A stretch of 64,000 nucleotides of DNA from Aeromonas enteropelogenes (GCF_000819845.1 NZ_CDCG01000038.1:1-64000); one strand, 5' to 3'. Numbered from the stretch's first letter, positions 17,351 to 29,078 are shown. The notes: generated by a model from the letters alone, not told the origin. A program made the numbers and translations.

Positions 17351-17464
17351 CCCGCTGCATGCCTTAATGAATTGATCTGCAAGGCAAACAGGAGTGGATG
17401 CTCAGGCATCATCATGGGCCGGGCTGGGCCGGTTCGGGACAATGGATAAGCGTCGGGAGCCGTC

Positions 17465-18976
17465 ATGGTACAGGTCATCGGGGATGCTGAATGCAAGAAA
17501 GAGGCGGACAGTCTATCACAGGGGCTGTGGCGGACCGAACAGATCCGCGCCCGTGAACAGGAGTGGGCCAGGCGTGAAGGGCAACCGCTCTATGTCCTGA
17601 TGGAGCGGGCTGGTGCGGCCCTCTTTGCCCATGCAATCCGACACTGGCCCGAGCGTCGCAACTGGTGGATCTTCACCGGCCCCGGCAACAACGGCGGGGA
17701 TGGCTATGTACTGGCCCGCCTCGCCCGCCAGCATGGGTTGATGCCCGTGGTGATTGCCGCAAGAGATCCCGCTCAGTTGAAGGGGGATGCCAGAGTGGCC
17801 GCCGAGGCCTGGCTGGCCTGCGGGGGAAAGGTCTGGCTGGCCGAAGACCCGGTGCTTGCCAGTCTTCCTCCCCCCGATCTGGTCATCGACGCCCTGCTGG
17901 GGACGGGTGTCAGTACATCTCTTGCTCCGTTACTGACAAAGATCGTCGCAACAATCAATGGCTTGGGTGTGCCCGTGCTGGCCGTGGATCTGCCTTCCGG
18001 ACTCAATGGCGATACGGGACGTGCCATGGGGGCCGTGGTGCGCGCCACCCGCACCCTCACCTTTATCGGCATCAAGCAAGGCATGCTCACCGGGGATGGG
18101 GTCGACTGCGTCGGCCAGCTCGCGTGCGATGAGCTCGGCGTTATGCCCGATGAGCATGTGCCGCCTTCATCCTGTCGGCTCGATTATCCGGCGCTAAAAT
18201 CGCAACTGGTGCCGCGTTTGCGTTCGGCTCACAAGGGGATGAACGGCAAGGTGCTGCTGGTGGGCGGCAATCGCGCCATGCAAGGGGCCATCCTGCTGGC
18301 GGCCAGGGCCTGCCTGCGGACCGGCGCCGGATTGGTGCGAGTGTGTCAGCATCCGGTTCATCCGCCAGTCAGTCTATCCCAGCCAGAATTGATGGGGGGC
18401 GATGAGGCGGATGACGGGGGTTGGGCATCGGTGCGGGTCATAGGTCCGGGCCTCGGGCTGGATGAGTGGGCTCGCACCCGGTTCGAGCAGGCATTGAGCA
18501 GCAAAATTCCTCTGGTTTTAGACGCTGATGGATTGAATTGGCTGGCGCAAGCTCCCCGTCATCAGGATAATTGGGTACTTACTCCCCACCCTGGCGAGGC
18601 CGCTCGGCTGCTGGGGTGTTCCATCGCCGAGATTGAATCCGACCGGTTTGCCGCAGTGCGCGCCTTGCAGCAGCGTTACGGCGGCGTTGTGCTGCTCAAG
18701 GGGGCCGGTACCCTGATTGCCGATGACGAGGGGATCGCGCTCTGTTGCGAGGGCAATCCCGGCATGGCAAGTGGCGGCATGGGCGATCTGTTATCTGGTA
18801 TAATCGCCGCCCTTTTGGCTCAGGGCTGGTCCGCCACCATGGCTGCCCGGCTGGGGGCCGTGCTCCACGGAGAGGCTGCCGATCTGGCCGCCGCTGACGG
18901 AGAGCGGGGCATGCTGGCGTCCGATCTGTTGCCCTGGATCCGCAAACTGGTTAATCCCGACACCATTACAAGTTAA
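17465..18976 (+). CDS. nnr: Bifunctional NAD(P)H-hydrate epimerase/dehydratase
   Basis: Repairs damaged NAD(P)H hydrates. The 503 residues comprise an N-terminal YjeF_N epimerase domain (about 20-230; [29 protein letters not shown]) and a C-terminal ADP/ATP-dependent dehydratase domain (about 240-495; [51 protein letters not shown]). GGGAG lies 5 bases before the ATG. First gene of the nnr-tsaE-amiB-mutL-miaA-hfq cluster. Confidence 0.96.
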   Translation: MVQVIGDAECKKEADSLSQGLWRTEQIRAREQEWARREGQPLYVLMERAGAALFAHAIRHWPERRNWWIFTGPGNNGGDGYVLARLARQHGLMPVVIAARDPAQLKGDARVAAEAWLACGGKVWLAEDPVLASLPPPDLVIDALLGTGVSTSLAPLLTKIVATINGLGVPVLAVDLPSGLNGDTGRAMGAVVRATRTLTFIGIKQGMLTGDGVDCVGQLACDELGVMPDEHVPPSSCRLDYPALKSQLVPRLRSAHKGMNGKVLLVGGNRAMQGAILLAARACLRTGAGLVRVCQHPVHPPVSLSQPELMGGDEADDGGWASVRVIGPGLGLDEWARTRFEQALSSKIPLVLDADGLNWLAQAPRHQDNWVLTPHPGEAARLLGCSIAEIESDRFAAVRALQQRYGGVVLLKGAGTLIADDEGIALCCEGNPGMASGGMGDLLSGIIAALLAQGWSATMAARLGAVLHGEAADLAAADGERGMLASDLLPWIRKLVNPDTITS

Positions 18977-18984
18977 AGAAGAAC

Positions 18985-19458
18985 ATGGCAAAACAGTTGA
19001 TGATGACACTGCCGGACGAGGCAGCAACAGTGGCTCTGGGTGGCCGTCTGGCACAGGCCTGTCAGCAGGCGACCACGGTGTTTTTGCATGGCGCCCTGGG
19101 GGCCGGTAAAACGACCCTGACCCGGGGCTGGGTACAGGGGCTGGGCCATCAGGGCAAGGTAAAGAGTCCGACCTACACCCTGGTCGAACCCTATGAGCTG
19201 GATGGCTGGCAGGTCTACCACTTCGATCTTTACCGTCTGGCCGATCCCGAAGAGCTGGAGTTCATGGGGATCCGCGACTACTTCTCTGCCAACACCCTCT
19301 GTTTGGTGGAGTGGTCCGAGAAGGGGGAGGGCTGGCTGCCGGCACCCGACCTCGAAATCACCCTCACCTATGTAGGCGAGCAGCGCGAGGCCCTGATTGA
19401 GGCACGCACTGCTATTGGCGAAGCCATTCTGGAACGGTTGTCATCTACGTGCGCTTGA
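18985..19458 (+). CDS. tsaE: tRNA threonylcarbamoyladenosine biosynthesis ATPase TsaE
   Basis: A 157-residue P-loop protein (Walker [44 protein letters not shown]). It works with TsaB, TsaC and TsaD to make t6A at position 37 of ANN-decoding tRNAs. It begins 9 bases after nnr and its last 10 bases overlap amiB. Confidence 0.97.
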   Translation: MAKQLMMTLPDEAATVALGGRLAQACQQATTVFLHGALGAGKTTLTRGWVQGLGHQGKVKSPTYTLVEPYELDGWQVYHFDLYRLADPEELEFMGIRDYFSANTLCLVEWSEKGEGWLPAPDLEITLTYVGEQREALIEARTAIGEAILERLSSTCA

Positions 19459-20948
19459 TCCTTCTTATTGCTTTCTCCTTGATGGCCTTACCCTCCTGGG
19501 CGAATCAGCTCAAGAGCGTGCGGATCTGGCCATCACCGGACAACACCCGGGTGGTGCTCGACATGAGCAGTGCCCCCAATTACAACTACTTCACCCTGAC
19601 CGGTCCGGATCGCCTGGTGATCGACCTGAAAGGGGCGAACGTGGCCACCAACCTGGCTCGCGTCGAGAACAACAGTGAACTGGTGCGCAAGGTGCGCCAG
19701 AGCACGCCCCAGGAGAAGGGCGACCTGCGGCTGGTGCTGGACCTGAGTTCAGCCATCAAGCCGGTGGTGTTCCCGCTGGCCCCGGCCGGCCCCTATGGGC
19801 ATCGGCTGGTGATCGACCTGCCCTATGAAGAGAAGCGTTCGGCCGCTGCCGTGCGATCGGCGCCGGTGGGAGGCAAGGGCAAGGGGGTGGTGATTGCCAT
19901 CGACCCGGGTCATGGTGGGGAAGACCCCGGCTCCATCGGTCCGCGCCGTACCTACGAGAAGCGGGTGACCCTGGCGGTTTCCCAGAAGCTGGCGGTCCTC
20001 ATCGACCGTGAGCCCGGGATGCGCGCCATCCTGACCCGCCGTGGCGACTACTTCGTCGATCTGAACAAGCGCTCCGAAATCGCCCGCAAGGCCAAGGCGG
20101 ATCTGCTGGTGTCCGTTCACGCCGACAGCTTCCATAACTCCACCCCGCGCGGTGCCTCTGTCTGGGTGCTGTCGACCAACCGCGCCAACCGCGAGATGGG
20201 CAGCTGGCTGGAGAAACAGGAGAAGCAGGGCGAGCTGCTCGGCGGGGTCGGCAAGGTATTGGCTGAATCCGACCCCAACCCCTATCTGGCACAGACCTTC
20301 CTCGATCTCTCCATGGACAAGTCCCGCGCCGAGGGCTATGACGTCAGCCGCCAGATCCTGCGCTCGATGGGTAAGGTCGCGCGGCTGCACAAGAAGGCGC
20401 CGGAACACGCCAGCCTGGCGGTGCTCAAGGCGCCGGACATTCCCTCCGTGCTGGTGGAGACGGGTTTCATCTCCAACCACGCCGAAGAGAAGTTGCTGGC
20501 CACCTCCAGCTATCAGGATCAGCTGGCTCGCGCCATCTTCGAGGGGATCCGCAATTATTACCGCGCCCACCCGACCAAGGGGGCCATGCTGACCGGCAAG
20601 AGCGTGGCGAGCCAGCCAGCTGCGGCGCCCAGACAGGTTGCCGCGAGCAAACCGGCTCCCCAACCCCAGGTGACCAACCGGATGCCGGCGACCGTGCGTG
20701 ACAGTGGTGCACCGGTCAGCAGCGTGGGCAGCGCCTCCGGCGCCGGGGTGATCAAGCCTTACTCGGCGACCACCAGTGCCGGGGTCAACGACAAGTCGAA
20801 GATGATCCGCCACGTGGTCACCCGTGGCCAGAGCCTCTCCCGCCTTGCCGAACGGTACGGGGTGAGCCAGGCCCGTCTGGTGGAGATCAACAAATTGAAA
20901 TCGCGGGAAATCCAGATAGGGCAGGTGCTCTACATTCCCAAAAAATAA
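19449..20948 (+). CDS. amiB: N-acetylmuramoyl-L-alanine amidase AmiB
   Basis: Periplasmic zinc amidase that splits septal peptidoglycan. The 499 residues have a signal peptide ending SWA, an AMIN domain (about 22-120), the Amidase_3 catalytic domain (about 140-380; [31 protein letters not shown]), a proline/alanine linker and a C-terminal LysM repeat (about 452-498; [17 protein letters not shown]). The start is GTG at 19449, inside tsaE, because the signal peptide begins there. Confidence 0.95.
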   Translation: MRLILLIAFSLMALPSWANQLKSVRIWPSPDNTRVVLDMSSAPNYNYFTLTGPDRLVIDLKGANVATNLARVENNSELVRKVRQSTPQEKGDLRLVLDLSSAIKPVVFPLAPAGPYGHRLVIDLPYEEKRSAAAVRSAPVGGKGKGVVIAIDPGHGGEDPGSIGPRRTYEKRVTLAVSQKLAVLIDREPGMRAILTRRGDYFVDLNKRSEIARKAKADLLVSVHADSFHNSTPRGASVWVLSTNRANREMGSWLEKQEKQGELLGGVGKVLAESDPNPYLAQTFLDLSMDKSRAEGYDVSRQILRSMGKVARLHKKAPEHASLAVLKAPDIPSVLVETGFISNHAEEKLLATSSYQDQLARAIFEGIRNYYRAHPTKGAMLTGKSVASQPAAAPRQVAASKPAPQPQVTNRMPATVRDSGAPVSSVGSASGAGVIKPYSATTSAGVNDKSKMIRHVVTRGQSLSRLAERYGVSQARLVEINKLKSREIQIGQVLYIPKK

Positions 20949-20962
20949 AGCAGGAGCCAGCG

Positions 20963-22843
20963 ATGCCAATCCGTATATTGCCTCCGATTCTGGCTAACCA
21001 GATTGCCGCAGGGGAGGTGGTGGAGCGGCCCTCTTCCGTCGTCAAGGAGCTGGTGGAAAACAGCCTGGATGCGGGCGCCGACCGGGTCGAAATCGATATC
21101 GACAAGGGGGGCGCCAAGCTGATCCGCATTCGTGACAACGGCTGCGGGGTTGCCCGGGATGAACTGGTGCTGGCGCTGTCGCGCCACGCTACCTCCAAGG
21201 TCGCGACCCTGGACGATCTGGAAGGGATCAACAGCCTGGGATTTCGCGGCGAGGCGCTCGCCTCCATCAGCTCGGTTTCCCGGTTGACCTTTACCTCCCG
21301 CACGGCGGAGCAGGCCGAAGCCTGGCAAGCCCAGGCCGAGGGGCGCGAGATGAGCGTCACCGTCAAGCCGGCGGCCCATCCTGTGGGCACGACCGTGGAG
21401 GTGGTGGATCTCTTCTTCAACACCCCGGCGCGGCGCAAGTTCATGCGCAGCGAAAAGACCGAGTTCGCTCATATCGACGAGCTGGTGCGCCGCATCGCGC
21501 TCTCCCGCTTCGACGTCACCCTGATCCTGCGCCACAACGGCAAGGTGGTACGCCAGTACAAGGCGGCCAATACGGTGCCGGAGCAGGAGCGCCGCCTTGC
21601 TGCCGTCTGTGGCACCCCCTTCATGCATCATGCGCTGGCAGTGGAGAGCGAGCACAGCGACGTGCGACTGTGGGGCTGGCTGGCCACTCCGCAGGGGGCC
21701 AGGCCGCAAAATGATCTGCAATACACCTACGTCAATGGCCGCATGATGCGCGACAAGCTCATCAACCACGCCATCCGCCAGGCCTATGACGAGTTGTTGC
21801 CCGCCGATCGCTTCGCCGCCTATGTGCTCTATATCGAGCTGGATCCCCGCCAGGTGGACGTTAACGTCCATCCTGCCAAGCACGAGGTGCGCTTTCATCA
21901 GGCCCGCCTCATTCATGACTTCATCTTCCAGGCGCTCTTTACCGCACTGCGCCGTGAAGGAGCTGGTACCGCTACCGATGAGCCGCTGGCCGAAACCCTG
22001 GTCGAACTGCCGGTCAGTCCGCAGATCGAATATCCCGGACAGGCGCCTCGTCCCGAATGGTATGGCGCCGAGCACAACTACCGTGCGCCGGCTCAGGTGC
22101 GAGAAGGAGGATCGGGAAGCGCAGGTGCAGGGCGTGCCGGAAACTACCAGCTACCCGAGCTCCCGAGCCGTGAGGCGATGCGGGGCATGGGAGCGCTGCT
22201 GACCACCTTGCCCATCGCCGAGTCGACGACGCCGGTTGCAACGGACGAGCCTACAGACGTTCGCAGGCCACTCGTGCAACAGGGTTGCCGGGCACTCACC
22301 TTGGTGGAGCAGGCCTATCTGCTGATGGAGCGGGATGGCCAGTTGGCACTGTTGTCGCTGGTGCGGGCCGAACGCCTGCTGCTGCGTCACTGGCTGCTGG
22401 AGACCTGGGGCCAGGGGCTGGCCGCTCAGCCACTGCTGTTGCCGGTCTCCTTCAAGTTGCCCAAAAACCTGATGACCCTGGTGGAGGCGCAGGAGCGTTT
22501 GCTCAAACGGATGGGGCTGGAGTTGAAAAGCGGTGGGCGCGACACCATGATCCTGACTCGGGTGCCCGCCTTGCTGCGTCAGACCGACCTGGTGCGGCTG
22601 TTACCCGAATTGCTGCAAATCATCGAGGGCGGATCTGACAGTGATGCCGGTCAGCAGGCTGAAGTATTATGCCAATGGCTGGTAGAGCAGGGGATAAGCC
22701 GCGAAAAAGTATACGATTTTTCAACTGCCAGTCGGTTGCTGACGGAACTTGTGGCCGATCACGCTGACCAACTGGCAGACGTTCGCATGGTGCGCCCGCT
22801 CTCGCTGGCGACCGTGCTGGAGGAGTTCAAGCATGGCGAGTGA
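20963..22843 (+). CDS. mutL: DNA mismatch repair protein MutL
   Basis: A 626-residue GHKL ATPase ([43 protein letters not shown]) with a C-terminal dimerisation domain. The DQHAxxExxxxE endonuclease motif is absent, which fits a MutH-dependent, methyl-directed system like that of E. coli. The variable linker (about 335-450) is rich in A, G, P and E. The stop codon overlaps the start of miaA. Confidence 0.97.
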   Translation: MPIRILPPILANQIAAGEVVERPSSVVKELVENSLDAGADRVEIDIDKGGAKLIRIRDNGCGVARDELVLALSRHATSKVATLDDLEGINSLGFRGEALASISSVSRLTFTSRTAEQAEAWQAQAEGREMSVTVKPAAHPVGTTVEVVDLFFNTPARRKFMRSEKTEFAHIDELVRRIALSRFDVTLILRHNGKVVRQYKAANTVPEQERRLAAVCGTPFMHHALAVESEHSDVRLWGWLATPQGARPQNDLQYTYVNGRMMRDKLINHAIRQAYDELLPADRFAAYVLYIELDPRQVDVNVHPAKHEVRFHQARLIHDFIFQALFTALRREGAGTATDEPLAETLVELPVSPQIEYPGQAPRPEWYGAEHNYRAPAQVREGGSGSAGAGRAGNYQLPELPSREAMRGMGALLTTLPIAESTTPVATDEPTDVRRPLVQQGCRALTLVEQAYLLMERDGQLALLSLVRAERLLLRHWLLETWGQGLAAQPLLLPVSFKLPKNLMTLVEAQERLLKRMGLELKSGGRDTMILTRVPALLRQTDLVRLLPELLQIIEGGSDSDAGQQAEVLCQWLVEQGISREKVYDFSTASRLLTELVADHADQLADVRMVRPLSLATVLEEFKHGE

Positions 22844-23762
22844 CTTGCCGACTGCAATTTTTTTGATGGGGCCGACGGCCTCCGGCAAGACGGATCTCGC
22901 CATCGAACTGTGTCAGGCGCTGCCCTGCGACATCATCAGCGTCGATTCGGCCCTGATCTATCGCGGTATGGATATCGGCACCGCCAAGCCGACCTCGGCC
23001 GAGCTGGCGCTGGCGCCTCACCGGCTGATCGACATCCTGGATCCGGCCCTGAGCTACTCAGCGGCGGATTTTTGCAAGGATGCCCTGCGGGAGATGGAGG
23101 AGATCGCCGATCGCGGCCGCATTCCGCTGCTGGTGGGCGGCACCATGCTCTATTTCAAGGCACTGTTGGAGGGGTTGTCCCCCCTGCCTTCCGCCGATCA
23201 GGCCATTCGCGCCGGCATTGAAGAAGAGGCGGCCCGCCTCGGCTGGCAGGCGCTGCACGACGAGCTGGTACGCATTGACCCGGTGGCCGGAGCTCGCATC
23301 CATCCCAATGACCCGCAGCGGCTCAGCCGGGCGCTCGAGGTCTACCGCATCAGCGGCAAGACGCTCACCGAATTGACCCAGGTACAGGGAGAGGGATTGC
23401 CCTATCGGGTACAACAGTTTGCCATCGCGCCGAGCGATCGCGCCGTGTTGCATCAGCGTATCGAACAGCGCTTCGACAAGATGCTGCAAGGGGGCTTCGA
23501 GCGGGAGGTGAGGGCCCTGATGGCCCGCGGCGATCTGACCCCGGATCTGCCCTCCATTCGCTGCGTCGGATATCGCCAAATGTGGGACTATCTGAACGGC
23601 GAGATAGAGTATGATGAGATGCGTTATCGTGGCATCGTTGCCACCCGCCAATTGGCAAAACGACAGATGACCTGGTTGCGCGGTTGGCCCGATGTGACCT
23701 GGTTGGAATCTGGTGAGTCTGGCAATCTGGAACGCGTGCTTGCTCGCGCTGGTGCGGCTTGA
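22833..23762 (+). CDS. miaA: tRNA dimethylallyltransferase MiaA
   Basis: A 309-residue enzyme that prenylates A37 of UNN-decoding tRNAs. P-loop [44 protein letters not shown] and [12 protein letters not shown] are family motifs. The ATG at 22833 has GGAGGAG upstream and lies 11 bases inside mutL, so translation is coupled. The longer frame upstream is mutL in another frame. Confidence 0.96.
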   Translation: MASDLPTAIFLMGPTASGKTDLAIELCQALPCDIISVDSALIYRGMDIGTAKPTSAELALAPHRLIDILDPALSYSAADFCKDALREMEEIADRGRIPLLVGGTMLYFKALLEGLSPLPSADQAIRAGIEEEAARLGWQALHDELVRIDPVAGARIHPNDPQRLSRALEVYRISGKTLTELTQVQGEGLPYRVQQFAIAPSDRAVLHQRIEQRFDKMLQGGFEREVRALMARGDLTPDLPSIRCVGYRQMWDYLNGEIEYDEMRYRGIVATRQLAKRQMTWLRGWPDVTWLESGESGNLERVLARAGAA

Positions 23763-23834
23763 CACTCCCTGTATAATCAGGTTGTTATATTGAGATTCGA
23801 TGTTTAAAAACAACAAACTATAAGGAAAAGAAAA

Positions 23835-24098
23835 ATGGCTAAGGGGCAATCTCTCCAAGACCCGTTTTTGAATGCGCTGCGCCGTGAGCGTATTCCTGTT
23901 TCTATCTATTTGGTGAACGGCATCAAACTGCAAGGTCAGATCGAGTCTTTCGATCAGTTTGTCATCCTGCTGAAGAACACCGTGAGCCAGATGGTTTACA
24001 AGCACGCCATCTCTACCGTGGTGCCGGCCCGTGCCGTCAACCATCACCAGCCTGCTCCCAACGGCGGTGCTGATGAACAGGGTGATGCCGAGGCGTGA
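23835..24098 (+). CDS. hfq: RNA chaperone Hfq
   Basis: A hexameric Sm-like protein that matches small RNAs with mRNAs. The 87 residues have Sm1 ([20 protein letters not shown]) and Sm2 ([15 protein letters not shown]) with the proximal-site [16 protein letters not shown] start. The acidic C-terminal tail is only about 20 residues, shorter than E. coli Hfq (102). AAGGAAAAG precedes the ATG. It lies in the usual place between miaA and hflX. Confidence 0.98.
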   Translation: MAKGQSLQDPFLNALRRERIPVSIYLVNGIKLQGQIESFDQFVILLKNTVSQMVYKHAISTVVPARAVNHHQPAPNGGADEQGDAEA

Positions 24099-24161
24099 TA
24101 TCCCGGGACGAGTCCACTCGTCAACTCAGATTCATCATGATTCCTGTTAAGGAGCAAGCGC

Positions 24162-25448
24162 TTGTTTGACCGTTATGAAGCTGGCGAACAGGCCGTTCTG
24201 GTGCATGTCAACTTCAGTGATGAGGGCGAACGGGAAGATCTGGAAGAGCTCAAGATGTTGGTGAGCTCTGCCGGAGTCAATGCGCTGGCGGTGATCACCA
24301 CCAGTCGCAGCGCCCCCAGCGCCAAATTTTTTGTCGGCAGTGGCAAGGCTGAAGAGATCGCATCCCAGGTCCAGATGCTGGACGCCGACGTGGTGATCTT
24401 CAACCATGCCCTGACCCCTGCCCAGGAGCGCAACCTGGAGCGTCTGTTCCAGTGCCGTGTGGTGGATAGAACCGGCCTGATCCTCGATATCTTTGCCCAG
24501 CGGGCCCGAACCCACGAAGGTAAACTGCAGGTCGAACTGGCCCAGTTGCGCCATCTTTCTACTCGCCTGGTGCGAGGCTGGACCCACCTTGAGCGTCAAA
24601 AAGGGGGGATCGGTCTGCGTGGTCCGGGGGAAACCCAGCTTGAAACCGACCGACGCCTGCTGCGTGAACGCATCAAGGCGATTTTGCGTCGGCTTGAAAA
24701 GGTAGCCAAGCAGCGGGAACAGGGGCGCCGCGCCCGCAATCGCAATGAAGTACCGACAGTATCCCTGGTTGGTTATACCAACGCCGGAAAGTCTACTTTG
24801 TTCAACCAACTTACAGCTGCCAGCGTGTATGCTGCCGACCAACTGTTCGCAACCCTGGATCCCACCCTGCGTAAACTGGTGATCCGGGATGTGGGTGATG
24901 TGATTTTGGCAGATACTGTTGGATTTATTCGGCACTTGCCCCATGATCTGGTCGCTGCCTTCAAGGCAACCTTGCAGGAGACCCGTGAAGCGGATCTGTT
25001 GCTGCATGTGGTGGACTGTGCCGATGAGCAGATGCAGGAGAATATCGACTCCGTGCAGCTGGTGCTGGCCGAGATCGAAGCAGACGACCGTCCCCAACTG
25101 ATGATCTGCAACAAGATCGACAAGCTGGCGGACCGTCCGGCTGGCCTGGAGCGGGATGAAGAAGGACGCCCGTTGCGCGTCTGGCTGTCTGCCCAGACCG
25201 GTGAAGGGTGTGAATACCTGTTTCAGGCCCTGACCGAGCTGCTGGCTGGCTCCATGGTGCATCACACCCTGCAGTTGCCGCCTTCTGCCGCCAGATTGCG
25301 CAGTGCGCTCTATCAGTTGAAAGGGATTGAGCAGGAAGGTTTTAGCGAGGAGGGGGATTTTGTGCTGGAAGTCCGCTTGCAAGTGGCCGACTGGAACCGC
25401 CTCGTGAAACAGGAAGGTGAGAGTTTACAACGCTTTATCAGACATTGA
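24162..25448 (+). CDS. hflX: Ribosome-splitting GTPase HflX
   Basis: A 428-residue heat-shock GTPase that splits stalled 70S ribosomes. It has the N-terminal HflX domain, a coiled-coil GLRGPGETQLETDRRLL segment, and a G domain with GYTNAGKST (G1), DTVGFIRHLP (G3) and NKID (G4). It starts at TTG 24162, as I recall for E. coli hflX, with AAGGAG 7 bases upstream and the N terminus MFDRYEAGEQAVLVH shared with that protein. Confidence 0.97.
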   Translation: MFDRYEAGEQAVLVHVNFSDEGEREDLEELKMLVSSAGVNALAVITTSRSAPSAKFFVGSGKAEEIASQVQMLDADVVIFNHALTPAQERNLERLFQCRVVDRTGLILDIFAQRARTHEGKLQVELAQLRHLSTRLVRGWTHLERQKGGIGLRGPGETQLETDRRLLRERIKAILRRLEKVAKQREQGRRARNRNEVPTVSLVGYTNAGKSTLFNQLTAASVYAADQLFATLDPTLRKLVIRDVGDVILADTVGFIRHLPHDLVAAFKATLQETREADLLLHVVDCADEQMQENIDSVQLVLAEIEADDRPQLMICNKIDKLADRPAGLERDEEGRPLRVWLSAQTGEGCEYLFQALTELLAGSMVHHTLQLPPSAARLRSALYQLKGIEQEGFSEEGDFVLEVRLQVADWNRLVKQEGESLQRFIRH

Positions 25449-25533
25449 TTCGTCGGTGAATGCTGACAGGCTTCATCAACGATGAGGGTTCGATAGAGAT
25501 GATATCCATCCGCAAGTATTAATGGAGACGCTG

Positions 25534-26682
25534 ATGGCTTGGAATGAGCCTGGTAACAACGGCAAAGACCGTGACCCCTGGGGGAACAACGGCAAGAATC
25601 AGGGGCCCCCTGATCTGGATGAAATGCTGCGCAAAGTGAGTCGCCGTTTCGGTGGCCTGCTGGGTGGCGGCAAGTCTGGCGGCGATGTGGGTCGCTTTGG
25701 TATTTCCATCGCGCTGGTGGTCGCCGTGGTGGTGTGGGTCGTCAGCGGCTTCTACACCATTCGTGAAGCCGAGCGCGGTGCCGTGCTGCGCTTTGGCAAG
25801 TTTTCCCACATTGTCGAGCCGGGCCTGCGCTGGAAGCCGACCTTTATCGATCAGGTGATCCCGGTGGACGTCGAGTCCGTTCGCTCCCTGCCGGCTTCCG
25901 GTTTTATGCTGACCCAGGATGAGAACGTGGTGCGGGTCGAGATGGACGTGCAATACCGCGTCGTCAATCCCGAGCAGTACCTGTTCAGTGTGACCAATGC
26001 CGACGAGAGCCTGAGCCAGGCGACCGACAGCGCCCTGCGCTACGTGGTGGGCCACACCAAGATGGACGACGTACTGACCACGGGTCGGGAAAAGGTCCGC
26101 CAGGAAACCTGGGAAGTGATCGATGGCATCATCGAGCCCTACCAGATGGGTCTGCAGATCGTGGACGTCAACTTCCTGCCGGCTCGTCCGCCGGAAGAGG
26201 TGAAGGATGCGTTTGATGACGCTATCGCCGCCCAGGAAGATGAACAGCGCTTCATTCGTGAAGCGGAAGCCTATGCCCGTGAAGTGGAACCCAAGGCCCG
26301 TGGCCAGGTGAAGCGTCTGGAGCAGGAGGCCGAAGCCTACAAGTCCCAGATCGTGCTGAAGGCCAAGGGTGAGGTTGCTCGCTTCAACGAGCTGCTGCCC
26401 CAGTATCAGGCAGCGCCCGAACTGACTCGTAATCGTATCTATCTGGAAACCATGGAAGAGCTGTACCAGCAAGCCAACAAGGTGTTGGTCGACATGCCTG
26501 CTGGCAACAACAGCATGATCTACCTGCCGCTCGACAAGCTGTCTGGCAAGCCGAACGTAGCCCAGCCACAGCGCTCGACCGTGGCACCGACCGTAGAGCC
26601 GGCGCCGGTTTCCAACGAGGGGAGCAACTCCACACCAATGCCGCTGCGTAGCGGTGACCGCTTCAGCTCAGGGAGAAACTGA
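25534..26682 (+). CDS. hflK: FtsH protease modulator HflK
   Basis: A 382-residue SPFH/prohibitin protein that forms the HflKC cage around FtsH. It has a glycine-rich cytoplasmic N terminus (MAWNEPGNNG...QGPPDLDEMLRK), one transmembrane helix (about 55-75), a periplasmic band-7 domain and a coiled coil. The ATG at 25534 was chosen over 25522 because GGAG lies 6 bases before it and the N terminus then matches E. coli HflK. hflC follows after 3 bases. Confidence 0.96.
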   Translation: MAWNEPGNNGKDRDPWGNNGKNQGPPDLDEMLRKVSRRFGGLLGGGKSGGDVGRFGISIALVVAVVVWVVSGFYTIREAERGAVLRFGKFSHIVEPGLRWKPTFIDQVIPVDVESVRSLPASGFMLTQDENVVRVEMDVQYRVVNPEQYLFSVTNADESLSQATDSALRYVVGHTKMDDVLTTGREKVRQETWEVIDGIIEPYQMGLQIVDVNFLPARPPEEVKDAFDDAIAAQEDEQRFIREAEAYAREVEPKARGQVKRLEQEAEAYKSQIVLKAKGEVARFNELLPQYQAAPELTRNRIYLETMEELYQQANKVLVDMPAGNNSMIYLPLDKLSGKPNVAQPQRSTVAPTVEPAPVSNEGSNSTPMPLRSGDRFSSGRN

Positions 26683-26685
26683 TAG

Positions 26686-27567
26686 ATGAAAAAGCTAGCT
26701 ATTGGTGCAATCGCTGTCGCGGCCATGGTCTGCTTCTCCTCTGTCTTTATCGTTGATGAAGGTCAGAAGGGGATCGTGGTGCAGTTTGGCAAGGTAAAGC
26801 GGGTTGATTCCGGCGAGCCGCGTCTCTATGAGCCGGGCCTGCACTTCAAGGTGCCGCTTATCGACCAGGTTCGCAAGATGGATGCCCGTATCCAGACCAT
26901 CGACAGCCAGGCCGACCGCTTCGTCACCTCCGAGAAGAAAGACCTGATCATCGACTCCTACGTGAAGTGGAAGATCGAGGATTTCTCCAAGTACTATCTG
27001 GCGACTGGTGGTGGTAACAAGCTGCAGGCCGAAGATCTGCTCAAGCGCAAGATCAACAACGGTCTGCGTTCCGAGATCGGTAACCGCACCATCAAGGACA
27101 TCGTCTCCGGCGAGCGCAGTACCGTGATGGAAGATGCCCTGAAGAAGATGGCGCGCTCCTCCGAGCTCGGCATCAAGGTGGTGGATGTGCGGATCAAGCA
27201 GATCAACCTGCCGGTGGAAGTCTCCAACTCCATCTATCAGCGGATGCGCGCCGAGCGTACCGCGGTGGCCCGTGAGCATCGCTCCCAGGGTCGCGAGAAG
27301 GCAGAGATCCTGCGTGCCGACATCGACCGCAAGGTGACCGTGATGATCGCCGATGCCGAGAGTAATGCCCGTCAGCTGCGTGGTGAAGGGGATGCCGAGG
27401 CCGCCAAGATCTATGCCGACAGCTACAAGAAAGACCCCGAGTTTTTCAGCTTCGTGCGCAGTATGGAGGCCTATCGCAAGAGCTTCTCCGGTGGCAATGA
27501 GCTGATGGTGCTCAAGCCGGACAGCGAGTTCTTCCGTTACCTCAAGTCGCCGAACGGCAGCAAGTAA
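26686..27567 (+). CDS. hflC: FtsH protease modulator HflC
   Basis: The 293-residue SPFH partner of HflK, with an N-terminal signal anchor (residues 1-20), FVVDEGQKGI-type band-7 start (VDEGQKGIVVQFGKV), and the conserved VVDVRIKQINLPVEVSNSIYQ and REHRSQGREKAEILRA helix. It lies 3 bases after hflK. Confidence 0.97.
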   Translation: MKKLAIGAIAVAAMVCFSSVFIVDEGQKGIVVQFGKVKRVDSGEPRLYEPGLHFKVPLIDQVRKMDARIQTIDSQADRFVTSEKKDLIIDSYVKWKIEDFSKYYLATGGGNKLQAEDLLKRKINNGLRSEIGNRTIKDIVSGERSTVMEDALKKMARSSELGIKVVDVRIKQINLPVEVSNSIYQRMRAERTAVAREHRSQGREKAEILRADIDRKVTVMIADAESNARQLRGEGDAEAAKIYADSYKKDPEFFSFVRSMEAYRKSFSGGNELMVLKPDSEFFRYLKSPNGSK

Positions 27568-27675
27568 GCCGTTGGGAAAAGTAGTTGCAAAGGGTCTGCA
27601 TTGTCAGACCCTTTTCTTTTTCTTGGGTGCCGGCCACAGTGGTGGCGGCAGAAGAGGGGAGCAGAAGGGAACAAG

Positions 27676-27864
27676 ATGCTGACATCTGTACTGATGGGAT
27701 TGGGCTTGTTGCTGCTGTTTGAAGGACTGGGTCCGCTTTTGATGCCAAGAGCCTGGCAGCAGATGCTGCGCCTGCTGAGCGAGCAGCCACCCGAGCAGTT
27801 GCGCCGCATCGGCGGCTCTCTGGTGGTGGCCGGAGGCGTGATCCTCTGGATGCTTGCACGTTAA
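27676..27864 (+). CDS. DUF2065 (YjeT-like) small membrane protein
   Basis: A 62-residue protein with two hydrophobic helices, EGLGPLLMPRAW in the middle and GGSLVVAGGVILWML at the end, matching E. coli YjeT, which also follows hflC. The function is unknown; the conserved linkage suggests a role near HflKC/FtsH. The ATG at 27676 has AAGGGA upstream. Confidence 0.85.
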   Translation: MLTSVLMGLGLLLLFEGLGPLLMPRAWQQMLRLLSEQPPEQLRRIGGSLVVAGGVILWMLAR

Positions 27865-27891
27865 GCCAACCGGTGTGAATCCGAAGATAAA

Positions 27892-27915
27892 AAAAGAGGC
27901 CGTTCGGCCTCTTTT
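27892..27915. terminator. Bidirectional terminator hflC-DUF2065 / ispB
   Basis: AAAAGAGGCC/GGCCTCTTTT, a 10-bp perfect stem with loop GTTC, lies between the converging units. Confidence 0.88.
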
Positions 27916-27936
27916 CGTGTGTGGTTGAGCCTTGAC

Positions 27937-28908
27937 TCAGGCGCTGCGCTGCACTGCCATATGTGCCAGAGTCTCCAGCGCCTGCTTGTGCTGGGAGTCC
28001 GGCAGAATGGCGAGGGCGGCGATGGCTTTGTCGGCCTCCTCGCGAGCTCGCATGCGGGAGTATTCCAGAGCGCCGGTGCGCTCGAGGATAGCCAGGATCT
28101 GATCGAGATGCTCCATGCCATTGCGATGCTCGATGGCATCCCGCACCAGCTGGCGCTCTTGCGGCGTACCTACTTCCATGGCCCGCAACAGCGGCAGGGT
28201 AGGTTTGCCTTCGGCCAGATCGTCCCCCACGTTTTTGCCCATGTCGTCGCTCTGGGAGCAGTAGTCCATCACATCGTCGATGATCTGGAAGGCGGTACCC
28301 AGATACATACCGTAGTCGGTCATGGCTTGCTCGACCGGCTCGGGCTGATGGGTCAGCACGGCGGCGAGGCGGGTGGCGGCCTCAAACAGCTTGGCGGTCT
28401 TGCAATAGATGACCGTCATGTAGCTCTCTTCGGTGGTGTCGGGATCGTTGCAGTTCATCAGCTGCAACACTTCCCCTTCGGCGATGGTGTTGGTGGCATC
28501 CGACAGGATTTCCATCACCCTCAGGTTGGAGAGCTCGCTCATCATCTGGAAGGAGCGACTGTAGAGGTAGTCGCCAACCAGGACGCTTGCAGCATTGCCA
28601 AACAGGGCGTTGGCGGTTTCCCGGCCGCGGCGCAGATCGGATTCGTCGACCACGTCGTCGTGCAGCAGGGTAGAGGTGTGAATGAATTCGATGATGGCGG
28701 CCAGCTTCAGGTGATCTTCACCCTCGTAGCCCAGTGCACGGGCTGCCATGACGGTCAGCATGGGGCGCATCCGTTTGCCGCCGGCGCTGACAATATAGAA
28801 ACCCAGCTGATTGATCAGACTAACGTCGGACTGAAGTCGAGCCAGGATCAGTTCATTGACCGCCGTCATGTCGGCGGCACAGAGCGCACGGATAGTCTGT
28901 TGGTCCAT
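27937..28908 (-). CDS. ispB: Octaprenyl diphosphate synthase
   Basis: Makes the C40 side chain of ubiquinone and menaquinone. The 323 residues (same as E. coli IspB) carry the first aspartate-rich motif DDVVD within [24 protein letters not shown] near the N terminus, and the second motif DDVMD in [10 protein letters not shown]. The start [10 protein letters not shown] at 28908 was chosen by length; the frame is open 23 codons further. It is divergent from rplU, as in E. coli. Confidence 0.96.
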   Translation of the reverse strand: MDQQTIRALCAADMTAVNELILARLQSDVSLINQLGFYIVSAGGKRMRPMLTVMAARALGYEGEDHLKLAAIIEFIHTSTLLHDDVVDESDLRRGRETANALFGNAASVLVGDYLYSRSFQMMSELSNLRVMEILSDATNTIAEGEVLQLMNCNDPDTTEESYMTVIYCKTAKLFEAATRLAAVLTHQPEPVEQAMTDYGMYLGTAFQIIDDVMDYCSQSDDMGKNVGDDLAEGKPTLPLLRAMEVGTPQERQLVRDAIEHRNGMEHLDQILAILERTGALEYSRMRAREEADKAIAALAILPDSQHKQALETLAHMAVQRSA

Positions 28909-29049
28909 AAGTCTCGTAACGTGACGGCAGCAATAACTGCGATTTTTAGTAATGGCGGGGATTCTACACGATTTCACAATGGGTTACAGTTAAGCGTTTA
29001 TCCACGGCGGCAGATATGCGCACAAAATAAACTTTTTGCTAAATTGGCC

Positions 29050-29078
29050 TTGCCTGAGCAGATCGATTTGCGTAGAAT
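29050..29078 (+). promoter_or_regulatory. rplU-rpmA promoter
   Basis: TTGCCT (29050-29055) and TAGAAT (29073-29078) are separated by 17 bases. The leader to rplU is about 67 bases. Confidence 0.65.
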